This document shows, one piece after another, positions 24,012 through 32,507 of a stretch of DNA of 48,445 nt. Origin of the DNA: Bacteroidota bacterium (GTDB taxonomy: Bacteria; Bacteroidota; Bacteroidia; Chitinophagales; Saprospiraceae). Position 1 is the stretch's first letter, and each line of letters opens with the position of its first letter. The DNA is taken from contig JAAEZH010000041.1 of assembly GCA_018222965.1 (NCBI GenBank), forward strand, positions 1 to 48,445, written 5' to 3'. The translations under genes were made by a program, and so were the position numbers. The notes under the pieces are model-generated. The model did no database searches. It was not told the origin of the DNA and saw only the letters and a program-made list of their open reading frames with translations.

Positions 24012-26066
24012 CTATCTTACCTGAAGCTGCTTTATCAGGTCTTCCACTTTACTTACCGGCAACTGACAACTGTAATTTTTACACAGATATATATACACTC
24101 CGTTTTCCGGAGCTTCCCTTTCTGCCAACAAAGGGAAGTTTTTATTCGGTGCCGAGGCTGCCATCAATACCATATTAGGGGTAAAACGAGCCAAAATTTC
24201 TTTTGCCTCCTCCCCTGCCGTATCCCCCAGTACCGCAATTTCTTTCGCCGAAAGGCTGGCCTCAAATAATGCTATGGCCCAATTGCATAACGATCCGGGA
24301 TACTTTTTTACAGAATCAAGCACTCTTTTTAACATTCGTTCAGCCAATTCGCGGTAAGCGGGTTTATCTAATAATAATTGAAGGCGCAGTAAATTTCGAG
24401 CCATCACCGAATTTCCGCTGGGCGTACTACTGTCAAAAATATCCTGCCTTCGTACAGGCAGGTCTTCCTCTTCCCCAGATGTAAAATAAAACAAATCGGT
24501 CTCTGGTTCAAGAAAGCGGTCGATCAGATAATCGGAATAGCGGCTGGCTTGCAGGATTCGGTCCGTATCAAAGTCCAGATAATAGCCCGAAAGCTGCGCA
24601 TCTATATACCAGGCATAGTCATCCAGATAAGCCGGATACATATCCTTTTCTTCCGACCGGTCTGTATAAACATGCTTTAATTCCTTCGGATGCTTTCCGG
24701 TAAAGGTCTGTTCAATAAACGCCAAATTGCGCAATGCCATATCCCGAGCCTCTTCCAATCCGGTCGCCAACCAGACTTCTGTCAGTCCGCTGACCATCAT
24801 GGCATTCCAATCGAGCAAATATTTATCATCCAGACCCGGACGAATTCGTTTTTCCCGGGCTTCAAATAATAAAGCACGCGCCGAATTTATTTTTTCCTCC
24901 CATTCCGATCCGCCTATTTCACGCCCTTTTATATAGTCCTCCCCGGTATATGGACGCCAGACAATATTCTTTCCCTCCCAGTTTCCTTCTGGTCGCATGC
25001 CATAATAGCCGGCAACGAGCGGAGCATCCGCACCCAGTATTTTTTCAAGCTCTTCCCAGGACCAAACGTAATAGGCTCCTTCCTCCCCTTCTGAGTCCGC
25101 GTCGAGCGCTGCATAAAAGCCACCGTCCGGACCTGTCATTTCGCGTTGCAGGAAACCCAGGGTCTGCTGAATTACCTCGAGATACAGGTCTTTCTTCGAA
25201 ACCTTCCAGGCATTCGCCAACAGGCGCAACAAAAGCGCATTGTCGTAAAGCATCTTCTCAAAATGCGGCACTTTCCAGGCCTGGTCGGTTGCATAACGCA
25301 TAAATCCGCCTCCCAGGTGATCGTACATACCACCCCGGATCATTTTCTCCAGGCTAAAATGCACATGTTTTTCAGCCTCCGGAAGATCATAAGCATCGCT
25401 CATCCACAACAAGAATCCAAGATTACTAACTTGGGGGAATTTCGGTGCACCGCCAAATCCGCCGTAGGCAACATCGAATTTGGAGAGCATAGCTTCGTAA
25501 ATGACATTGAGGTCCATCGAACTCAACTCCAGATTCAACTGAATGACATCATCTTCCAACAAATTACGTCCGGAAGTTTTAATCAGATTAGTCAGCTTAT
25601 CCGCTTGCTCCAATACCACATCGCGGCGGTCGAGATAATTGCGGTGTATGCTTTGCAATACCTGCGACCAGGAGGGCCGGTTCATGTGCGGTTTCGGCGG
25701 ATAATAAGTACCTGCGTAAAAAGGCTTTCCATCCGGTGTACAAAAAACATTGAGTGGCCATCCACCCGAACCGGAAATCACCTGGCAGGCGTCCATATAG
25801 ATCTGATCCACATCGGGCCTTTCTTCCCGGTCGACCTTTATATTGACAAAATGGGTATTCATGTATTCCGCAATGGCTTCATCCTCGAAGGATTCTCTTT
25901 CCATCACATGGCACCAGTGGCAGGTAGAATACCCAATGCTCACAAGGATCGGCTTGTCCTCCTTTCGGGCTTTTTCAAAAGCCTCGGGCCTCCAGGCGTG
26001 CCAATGCACGGGATTATCGGCATGTTGCAGTAAGTATGGACTGGTCTCCTTGTTTAGTTTATTCAT
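24012..26066 (-). CDS. Thioredoxin-domain protein of the YyaL/SSP411 (DUF255) family
   Basis: 684 residues, the usual length. The N-terminal DUF255 thioredoxin-like domain has the opening [22 protein letters not shown], the redox motif CHWC at 49-52 ([17 protein letters not shown]), and [15 protein letters not shown]. It is followed by a large (alpha/alpha)6 barrel like those of GlcNAc epimerases ([58 protein letters not shown]). A cytoplasmic protein of uncertain function; homologues include bacterial YyaL and human SPATA20. Its position directly before porP and gldK could be coincidental. The 16-bp repeat array lies just upstream (26093-26153). Confidence 0.93.
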   Translation of the reverse strand: MNKLNKETSPYLLQHADNPVHWHAWRPEAFEKARKEDKPILVSIGYSTCHWCHVMERESFEDEAIAEYMNTHFVNIKVDREERPDVDQIYMDACQVISGSGGWPLNVFCTPDGKPFYAGTYYPPKPHMNRPSWSQVLQSIHRNYLDRRDVVLEQADKLTNLIKTSGRNLLEDDVIQLNLELSSMDLNVIYEAMLSKFDVAYGGFGGAPKFPQVSNLGFLLWMSDAYDLPEAEKHVHFSLEKMIRGGMYDHLGGGFMRYATDQAWKVPHFEKMLYDNALLLRLLANAWKVSKKDLYLEVIQQTLGFLQREMTGPDGGFYAALDADSEGEEGAYYVWSWEELEKILGADAPLVAGYYGMRPEGNWEGKNIVWRPYTGEDYIKGREIGGSEWEEKINSARALLFEAREKRIRPGLDDKYLLDWNAMMVSGLTEVWLATGLEEARDMALRNLAFIEQTFTGKHPKELKHVYTDRSEEKDMYPAYLDDYAWYIDAQLSGYYLDFDTDRILQASRYSDYLIDRFLEPETDLFYFTSGEEEDLPVRRQDIFDSSTPSGNSVMARNLLRLQLLLDKPAYRELAERMLKRVLDSVKKYPGSLCNWAIALFEASLSAKEIAVLGDTAGEEAKEILARFTPNMVLMAASAPNKNFPLLAEREAPENGVYIYLCKNYSCQLPVSKVEDLIKQLQVR

Positions 26067-26092
26067 ATGATTATTTGGCCTTGAATATTTTG

Positions 26093-26153
26093 GACCTGTC
26101 AGGTTGCCGACCTGACGGGTTGCCGACCTGTCAGGTTGCCGACCTGACAGGTC
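26093..26153. repeat. 16-bp tandem repeat (GACCTGTCAGGTTGCC type, about 3.8 copies)
   Basis: Three 16-bp units (26093-26108, 26109-26124, 26125-26140) and a 13-base partial unit. Units one and three are GACCTGTCAGGTTGCC and unit two differs by a few bases (GACCTGACGGGTTGCC). Each unit carries its own short palindrome around CCTGTCAGG. It is placed upstream of the yyaL-like gene and downstream of the LRR gene. Related to 1-55 and 14114-14182. The rest of this gap (to 26215) contains a weak imperfect hairpin at about 26188-26213 that could end the LRR transcript. Confidence 0.9.
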
Positions 26154-26215
26154 TAAATTAAACGTTTGCTAAAATAGTACACCTATTCAACCGCCTAAAG
26201 GGGGCTTGGGTTGTA

Positions 26216-28000
26216 TTAAAAGTGCAGACTTTCGTCTAATAGCCCTTCGCGACACAGTTGTCTCAGGGTTTCGGTATCATCCGGCTGCTCCAATATTCGG
26301 GCAGGAAGTTGCTTCCAGAGCAGTCGCTCCAGCTTTTTGCGCAAGGCAGGATCTTTCTGCTCTACCCAATTAATAAAACACAGACTCAGCAGCCGGGCGG
26401 GAAGTTGACGCCTTCCAATGACAGAAAGAGCCATTTGCACATTTGCCGGCTGTTTACTTTCCAACAAGGCCTCTAATCCCGGATGCCCTTCCAGGGCTTT
26501 TTTTCCGCTTTCGCGAATGAAAACCCGAACTGATGCCGGAGATTTCACAGAAGTGGAGGAGGGCCAGTCTCTCCCGCTTGCAGGTACCAGGAAATCTGCT
26601 TTAGCAGGATCATCAGTGATATTCAATCCGGCATTTTCAATCGACTTTCGTCGAATGTTGATGGGGCCCAGGATTTTTAATGTATCGCCTTTTTTCAGCG
26701 CCCGAAGCGGATGTTTTTCTTCCCAGGCATTCCAAAGCGACTTGTGTAAAGCCGGAAGCGGAAGCGTTAAGCCCGCATGCATCAGGTCCGGCCGAATCAC
26801 TGGAAGATTTGGAGCCCCCTGATAATAAGCAAACAAAACAGGACGTAGTTTTATCGGAATTTCTTCTGACCGGCAACAGAGCAAAAAGCGCATCAGACGA
26901 CTACTCCCTTTTAGACCACTGATTTTTTTAAGCCTGTCAAGCCCCCAAATAAAACCCGGGATCCCGGGTAGTTTATTTCGCCGCAACGAAAGTTGCTCCA
27001 GCTTCTCTAAACCCGTTTCCAGATTCAATTTCTCCAGCTTATTGGAATCCAGATTCAACTGCCTCAAGTCAGTAACAGATCCGGATTTGCCGGAAAGGCT
27101 TTGCAATTTATTTTTACTCAGATCCAGTCGTTGTAAAGGCAGGTTTTCCCAAAAAAAATCGGGCAGACTCTCCAGTTTGTTGTTGCTTACATTTAGCTGG
27201 CGTAGCATTGGGCACAGACTCCATGGCAACACCAATGATTCCAGTTTATTTCGGGACAAATCGATATTCCGTAAAACCGCAAACCGGATATCCAGTCTGA
27301 ATGTTTTCAGTCGATTATCCGTCAACTCCAGTGTTTGCAATTGCGTTGCTTTCTCGAGCCCTTTGGGATATTGCTGCAACTTATTATGGTTCAATTTCAG
27401 TTTCGCAAGCGGAGCAGCGGGTGGCAGTGGAAGTCGGCAATGGGTCAACTTGTTTTTCCGGAGATCCAGGCTGATCAGTGATTTCCACATTTCTCCTTTT
27501 ACCGGGGTGAAGCGGATCTCATTTTCGGATAGATCCAGGCTTTCGAGCCGACTTAGTGCATATATGCTATCAGGTATTTTTTCCAATCCGCAGGCCGCCA
27601 GGCGCAGATGCCGCAATTTGCGGGGCAAATGTTCAAGCGGGTCCGACTTGCTCAGAGGATTGCCCGACAGGTCCAGCTTTTCCAAACTATTGGGTAAAAC
27701 AACCGAAAGGCATTTAATCTTATTATTTGCCAGTTTTAACTGTAGTAAACTTTCTGGAAGGGGAAGGTCTGAATCTTTCAATTCAATAAGATTTCCGGAC
27801 AGATCCAGGATTTCCAGATTCTCCAGGCGGGAAAGAAAAGCAGGAATGGTTTCGATCCGGTTGCTGCTCAGCGCCAGTTCCCGCAATCGCGGAAAAGTAG
27901 CGATCACATCGGGTATGCGGCTATATCCCCTTTGATGAAGGATAAGGCTTTGTACCCGATCAGGTGTTTTCAGAGCTTTGTCCAGATCGTAAAATTTCAT
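26216..28000 (-). CDS. Leucine-rich repeat protein with a possible BRCT-like C-terminal module
   Basis: 594 residues, no signal peptide or membrane segment, so probably cytoplasmic. Residues about 15-360 hold around 13-15 leucine-rich repeats of the LxxLxLSxNxL type (for example LEILDLSGNLI, LESLDLSENEI, LRQLNVSNNKLESLP). After a short segment, residues about 436-475 (LKKGDTLKILGPINIRRKSIENAGLNI, then DDPAKADFLVPA) follow the pattern of a BRCT domain (GKxLxxxGxxxxxR, then GLxxTDxxxKADFLV). The last 90 residues look helical, HEAT-like. LRR plus BRCT is an unusual combination, and the BRCT call is by eye only. Function unknown; scaffold or protein binding is the safest guess. Not adjacent to obvious partners. 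Confidence 0.8.
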   Translation of the reverse strand: MKFYDLDKALKTPDRVQSLILHQRGYSRIPDVIATFPRLRELALSSNRIETIPAFLSRLENLEILDLSGNLIELKDSDLPLPESLLQLKLANNKIKCLSVVLPNSLEKLDLSGNPLSKSDPLEHLPRKLRHLRLAACGLEKIPDSIYALSRLESLDLSENEIRFTPVKGEMWKSLISLDLRKNKLTHCRLPLPPAAPLAKLKLNHNKLQQYPKGLEKATQLQTLELTDNRLKTFRLDIRFAVLRNIDLSRNKLESLVLPWSLCPMLRQLNVSNNKLESLPDFFWENLPLQRLDLSKNKLQSLSGKSGSVTDLRQLNLDSNKLEKLNLETGLEKLEQLSLRRNKLPGIPGFIWGLDRLKKISGLKGSSRLMRFLLCCRSEEIPIKLRPVLFAYYQGAPNLPVIRPDLMHAGLTLPLPALHKSLWNAWEEKHPLRALKKGDTLKILGPINIRRKSIENAGLNITDDPAKADFLVPASGRDWPSSTSVKSPASVRVFIRESGKKALEGHPGLEALLESKQPANVQMALSVIGRRQLPARLLSLCFINWVEQKDPALRKKLERLLWKQLPARILEQPDDTETLRQLCREGLLDESLHF

Positions 28001-28039
28001 TTAAAGCTAAGGATACTGAATTTTGAATGGAAATCGTTG

Positions 28040-28071
28040 ATCGTGTATCGTGTATCGTGTATCGTGTATCG
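28040..28071. repeat. 7-bp tandem repeat (ATCGTGT, four copies plus partial)
   Basis: ATCGTGT repeats perfectly at 28040-28067 and continues into ATCG. It lies in the 129-base gap between the GT2 stop (28130) and the LRR start (28000). The gap holds no other feature I recognise. Confidence 0.85.
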
Positions 28072-28129
28072 GAAATACCGTTATCCCGGGGATAGGAAAC
28101 CTACACCATTTCACCACTCCACCAGTCCC

Positions 28130-29257
28130 CTACTTTAAATTAATTGCCCTTCCTTTCCAACTTCCTTTCCGGAGGAGGAGCGCACCTACCCCAACGGTGA
28201 TCCAATATATAATATGTAGAATCTCTGAAATAAAGAAACCGGTCATTAAGTCGCGGCGATTAAAGTAACCCGACATTTCGTAAAGGAAAAGATAATCTGA
28301 AACAAGTTTAATGGCAAAGAATACAATGAAAGGATAAATAGTCCACCAGGGAATCAGGATCAGGGCCAGTAATACGGCCAGGCTTGCGCCGAATACCAGT
28401 CCGGATAAGATCAAACCGGGCCAGTGAGGATTGCGGGTAGTTTTTCCAGCCCATCGAATGCGTTGCCGCAAAAAATCGCTCCAGTTGTTTTGGGGTCTGG
28501 TACGTACCAGAGCACCCCGGCTTTTGAGCCAGTCGACCCGACCGGGAAATCGCGTTTCCATTTTATCGAGCAAGCCAATGTCATCGCCGGAAGCGGTTTT
28601 ATGCAATCCTTCATAGCCACCCACTTCCACAAATGCCTTTCGGCGAAAGCCCAGATTGGCCCCATTGCATAAACGAAGTTGTGCGGTGTGAACGCCAACG
28701 GCAGAAATGCCCATCATACCACAAAAATCCAGGGACTGAAAAGTAGTAAATACCGAATTGGCCGGTTCTAACGAAACAGCTCCGCAAAGCATTACCAGAT
28801 TCTTTTTTTCGAAAGCAGCTACGGCGGTTCGCAGCCAATCAGGATCGGCGACACAATCTCCGTCGATGGTAAAAATAATCTCTCCCCGAGAATGCTGGAC
28901 ACCTGCAGTCAGGGCCGCTTTTTTACCCGTCAAATGGGCCGGCAGATGGTGGAACCGGAGGTTGGGCAATTCAATATTTCGAGCATTATTGATGCTGTTA
29001 TCGGTAGAATGATCGTCAATGACATGAATATCGATCAGGTGTGCAGGATAGGTTTGTTTTCCGAGTGCAAACAGGCAGGCCCCGATGGCTCCTCCCTCGT
29101 TGCGTACCGGAACGAGTATACTGACTTTAGTAGCAGGCCGGTAATCCGGATCGGTTCTCCATTCAGGCATTTCCCGCCATCGCTTGCGGATCAGCCACAG
29201 CTGCCAGCTGTAAGCCAGCAGGAGAAACAGACTTAGCAGTAAAAGTGTAGTACTCAC
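28130..29257 (-). CDS. Membrane-bound family 2 glycosyltransferase
   Basis: 375 residues. GTG start (29257) gives MSTTLLLLSLFLLLAYSW, a membrane anchor. The GT2 domain runs from about residue 45 to 265: KVSILVPVRNEGGAIGAC, VIDDHSTDNS, TIDGDCVADPDW (metal site DGD), a GDDIGLLDKM acceptor region and FLRQRIRWAGKTT (QxxRW-like). Three or four C-terminal hydrophobic segments follow (about 282-365). It is of the type that transfers sugars to membrane acceptors. Other GT2 enzymes (6318-8503) lie elsewhere in the window and are not adjacent. It is followed upstream on the same strand by the small membrane protein at 29302-29760. Confidence 0.9.
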   Translation of the reverse strand: MSTTLLLLSLFLLLAYSWQLWLIRKRWREMPEWRTDPDYRPATKVSILVPVRNEGGAIGACLFALGKQTYPAHLIDIHVIDDHSTDNSINNARNIELPNLRFHHLPAHLTGKKAALTAGVQHSRGEIIFTIDGDCVADPDWLRTAVAAFEKKNLVMLCGAVSLEPANSVFTTFQSLDFCGMMGISAVGVHTAQLRLCNGANLGFRRKAFVEVGGYEGLHKTASGDDIGLLDKMETRFPGRVDWLKSRGALVRTRPQNNWSDFLRQRIRWAGKTTRNPHWPGLILSGLVFGASLAVLLALILIPWWTIYPFIVFFAIKLVSDYLFLYEMSGYFNRRDLMTGFFISEILHIIYWITVGVGALLLRKGSWKGRAINLK

Positions 29258-29301
29258 CTAATAAAGATAGGATATTTTAGGTCGTCCGGCTAAGCAAAAC
29301 C

Positions 29302-29760
29302 TCAATCAAACATTTGGTCGTACTCGTTGCCGGAAGTACGTTTTTCCTTTTGCTTCTCCGGCGGGCGCAGAATCAGCGTTTCCTCTTCCTCGACTTCCTC
29401 GTACTCGATAAATTCTCCTTCCCTTTTTTCGTAGGCTTTTTTGGCGTCTTTAACCTTTTTGCTCATCAGGGCCCGAAAGAAAAGAATGGCAAATAACACG
29501 GGATAACCGATTACACTCAGAATGGAAATACCGATTCCCATTAACACATCCCGCTGAAAGAGTTTACCCACCCATTTTACATAATTCACAATCACTTTGT
29601 AGTCGAGAATTGCGGCCAGAATCAGTAAGACAGGAGCTACTACTGAAAGCAGCCAGAACACGCCTTTTGCTACAAAGTAAATGACAGCAAAAAGAACGAT
29701 TAAAGCAATGATGGCAGTAAAGCCATTTCCACGGAATTGAAAGTTATTTCGAGTTGACAT
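29302..29760 (-). CDS. Membrane protein of unknown function
   Basis: 152 residues from MSTRNNFQFRGNGF (ATG 29760). The frame opens at 29811, but the promoter at 29790-29820 lies inside that extension, so the later start is the only sensible one. Three hydrophobic segments (about 15-31, 33-48 and 70-95) are followed by a charged tail with an acidic stretch (EYEEVEEEE) and a basic C-terminus (KQKEKR) ending NEYDQMFD. I recognise no family. Its own consensus promoter suggests constitutive expression; it may also drive the downstream GT2 gene. Confidence 0.75.
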   Translation of the reverse strand: MSTRNNFQFRGNGFTAIIALIVLFAVIYFVAKGVFWLLSVVAPVLLILAAILDYKVIVNYVKWVGKLFQRDVLMGIGISILSVIGYPVLFAILFFRALMSKKVKDAKKAYEKREGEFIEYEEVEEEETLILRPPEKQKEKRTSGNEYDQMFD

Positions 29761-29789
29761 ATTTTGGAGATTCGGTCTGTGTGTTGCCT

Positions 29790-29820
29790 CAAAGCTAAGA
29801 GAAAGCATCATTCAGGCAAA
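29790..29820 (-). promoter_or_regulatory. Consensus Bacteroidota promoter
   Basis: Minus-strand TTTG (29820-29817), 19 bases, then TAGCTTTG (29797-29790), an exact match to TTTG-N19-TAnnTTTG. Predicted start of transcription is about 29783, giving a leader of about 23 bases before ATG 29760. Confidence 0.75.
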
Positions 29821-30011
29821 GTTGTACAGACTATTTGCTTTAAAAACCAGAGAACCCGGATCGAAGTTCAATAAAGCGGACGGGATCAGACGAGCGGCAC
29901 AAAATATTCGGCGAAAGCCGGAAAAGCGGGTATAGAGTGACAAAACCTACTCCATGACAGGAGTTAAAGAGATGGCCGGCAATTTAAACTTGCCAGCCAT
30001 TTAAAGATTTA

Positions 30012-32126
30012 TTACTCGGGCTCTGCTATCCCAAGGAAAATAACGGCACCATCTCCGCCGGGATTATCGGCGACATCGACCAGGGCGGAAGGTTTCCAGT
30101 TATTCATACACCACAAATTTCCGGCACCATCAATATTAGTTGATGTTAATCGCATAATCGGTTGATAGGATTTCATTTGAACATATTCACCCGAGGGTTT
30201 TCCGTCGACGATCGTCTGCCTGGTTTGAGTTCCGTACAGTGAAAACCCATTTGCCAGCGTCACTTCCGAGCCCCCGGTAGGGACTGTGAGTAGCTGAGAA
30301 CTTTCCGGATTGGAAGGATCGCGTAGCATAGTCACTCCGAAAGGGCCTTGTGCATCAAGGGTATCTGTATTGGCAGAGGGCTCACAATCATGTCCAAAAT
30401 TAGCTAGAAATACCGTTTGCTTCTGATCGATTTTGACCCCCCAGGGAGCATAAGTGTTTTTAGAGTAATATCCTTTCACACCAGACAAGTCATTGTATAG
30501 AACAGTGGCCCTGCTGCTAGCGACACCAACCACCACCACATCTCCCTCCGCGTTCATTGTTACCTGCCGTAAGGATTCGAAGCCTACCTGTTTGGTACGG
30601 GGATTTTCATAATCACTAAACCAGTATGCTATCACCTTTAGAGCTCCCTCCTCAATCGCTACCTTATAAACGGCCGACAGCACACAGTTATCCGGATTGT
30701 TTTTATCGTAATTTCCAATACAGGACACATAAACATTGCCCTCATTATCAGGAAATACATCAAATACTTTTAGATAAGGGGTTGCTTCGAATGTTGGGGA
30801 TTCTTCTGAGGCAGATTTTTTGATTGGGAAATTACTGCAGCTAAGCATTTTCTCCGGATCGCCATTCAGGTAAACGACCACCGCACTGTACTCACTTGAA
30901 AAAGGATAAACACCTGTTGGCGCGGGTGCAAACGGGTCCTGACAACCAACTGAAGCCATCCACAAGTTACCGGATTTATCGTAACTCATTCCCTGTACCC
31001 GAGACAGGCCCGGGGTATAACCATTTGAAGGACTAATTGGCCTTCCGTCTTTGTAATGGAATCTGGAAATACTTCCTTCCTGAGGGTTATTATATACAGA
31101 CCCCCATCCGAAATTGCCAAAAGAAATGTGCTTTTTTTCGGGATCAATGGCAACGCCAAATCCGACTCCCAGCAATCCGCCGCCCTGCACAGGGGAAAAA
31201 TCTGCCGGGGTAGCATTGTATTTATAAACCAGACAATGTGTACCTGAATCTCCGGAACCCGCTCTAAAATTATTTGCGATCCAGGCATTGTCATCAGCAT
31301 CAAAAACAACATAAGCCAAGCCGCTTGGAATAAAATTATTTGATCCGGATACATTGGACTTTAGGGTAAGCGTCCAATTATTAGGTGCTTTTTGAGCATC
31401 GACAACATTCATGGAAATAAGGGAATCCTGGTACACTTCTGGCTTACCTACAAGCAAATTATAGATATCTCCGGCGTGGCAAAAAGGATCGTACAGCATA
31501 TTCCTGACCGCTCCCAGGAAACTGGTATTTGGTGTATCGTGCCAGGCATATTGTAGAAAATCATTGTAGCAAGCATTACTTGTATCTGTCAGGCAATAAT
31601 ACAGCAGATTGCACAAAGAGTTAAACATCGGATAGCTGTTTGTTTCAAATCCATTGGGGGATTGACTGATCATATCTGCTACCTGACCTTCGGTTTCATA
31701 TAAATTCTGTTTCATACCATAGGCAATTTTCATATTGCGGGCCGTTCCGGCCATGTGTATAAAACCGTCCTCGTTTACAGTGGTCATTCTGGCAAAGGTG
31801 TAAATCGAGGCGATGGTAGATTCGGGGCTAACAATAACCGCATCTTTTGTATCGGGCAAATAGAAGGTGGCCAGGAGGTTGATCACTTTATCCTCAACGG
31901 TATAGGCAACACCATTAAGGGTGTAGCTTTTTATCAGAACCAGTGCTGCATAATACTCGGATTCGCTTTTTTTTATTTCAGTGCTGAATGAATTCCCTTC
32001 AAAGGCAGACTTCCCGGAAGCCCCCCCGATATATCCGTTTACAATTCCAAAAACCTGATATAATCCTGAAGTGATTTCAAGTGTATTGACACCCACCTGA
32101 AACTGAACATTTTTTGTTGTAGCCAT
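30012..32126 (-). CDS. NHL-type beta-propeller protein with helical N-terminal domain, no signal peptide
   Basis: 704 residues. The start is ATG 32126 (MATTKNVQFQVGVNTLEI). Residues 1-100 are beta-rich. The helical part that follows (about 100-230) has VSPESTIASIYTFARMT, SLCNLLYYCLTDTSNACYNDFL and LGAVRNMLYDPFCHAGDIYNLL, with several cysteines. From memory, the same order of motifs (a TxAS helix, then a Cys-containing LxNxL...C helix, then an NWTLTL strand) is seen in NHL-repeat proteins of Acidobacteria and Proteobacteria. The C-terminal 460 residues form a propeller with repeated DxxGNxW/V motifs (DADDNAWIANNF, YDKSGNLWMASVG, DNEGNVYVSCIG, NAEGDVVVVGV, DGAGNLWCMNNW). No signal peptide, lipobox or T9SS C-terminal domain is visible, odd for a protein of this kind. 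Function unknown. Confidence 0.75.
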   Translation of the reverse strand: MATTKNVQFQVGVNTLEITSGLYQVFGIVNGYIGGASGKSAFEGNSFSTEIKKSESEYYAALVLIKSYTLNGVAYTVEDKVINLLATFYLPDTKDAVIVSPESTIASIYTFARMTTVNEDGFIHMAGTARNMKIAYGMKQNLYETEGQVADMISQSPNGFETNSYPMFNSLCNLLYYCLTDTSNACYNDFLQYAWHDTPNTSFLGAVRNMLYDPFCHAGDIYNLLVGKPEVYQDSLISMNVVDAQKAPNNWTLTLKSNVSGSNNFIPSGLAYVVFDADDNAWIANNFRAGSGDSGTHCLVYKYNATPADFSPVQGGGLLGVGFGVAIDPEKKHISFGNFGWGSVYNNPQEGSISRFHYKDGRPISPSNGYTPGLSRVQGMSYDKSGNLWMASVGCQDPFAPAPTGVYPFSSEYSAVVVYLNGDPEKMLSCSNFPIKKSASEESPTFEATPYLKVFDVFPDNEGNVYVSCIGNYDKNNPDNCVLSAVYKVAIEEGALKVIAYWFSDYENPRTKQVGFESLRQVTMNAEGDVVVVGVASSRATVLYNDLSGVKGYYSKNTYAPWGVKIDQKQTVFLANFGHDCEPSANTDTLDAQGPFGVTMLRDPSNPESSQLLTVPTGGSEVTLANGFSLYGTQTRQTIVDGKPSGEYVQMKSYQPIMRLTSTNIDGAGNLWCMNNWKPSALVDVADNPGGDGAVIFLGIAEPE

Positions 32127-32507
32127 TACCAGAAATTTAAATAATCGAATTATTAAATCCTCCGGATCAATACACCCTTTTCGAGTACTTATCTTTTTGA
32201 TAAGGATTCACCTGAATACAAAGATTGGGGGGGTAGGCAAAACGTATATTTCACCTCTGTTTTGTGCAGATGGCAGTAGACAATCTACTTGCTTAAGATG
32301 GTGTTTTCCCGAAGCGTTTAAGAGTCAGCCATTAAATCCTGACTCTGATTGAAGGCTGCCGGATGACAACATTTCAATCCTTGTAATGATACATATTATG
32401 CAGCATTTATCAGCCAACAACAGGTAATTACCACAATCAAATGGGGTAAAATTACGCCCGGCAATGGCATTCCGTCAGACCATTTACATTTAATAAAAAA
32501 GATGGAT
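32127..32507. other. Intergenic stretch without a recognised gene
   Basis: About 380 bases between the ABC exporter stop and the start of the propeller gene. No coding region with good start, composition or family resemblance was found. A weak -7-like TACGTTTTG occurs on the minus strand at 32246-32238. A small hairpin (CTTATC/GATAAG, near 32190-32206) is present. The stretch should hold the propeller gene's promoter and the ABC gene's terminator, but I cannot place either. Confidence 0.5.

Noticed and set aside
25146-26033. Open frame of 295 codons on the plus strand
   Set aside because: It lies wholly antisense to the well-supported YyaL-like gene and shows no family resemblance.
27042-27935. 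Open frame of 297 codons on the plus strand
   Set aside because: Antisense to the LRR gene; the repeated codons of the leucine-rich repeats keep the opposite frame open, giving a Ser/Arg-rich translation with no domain.
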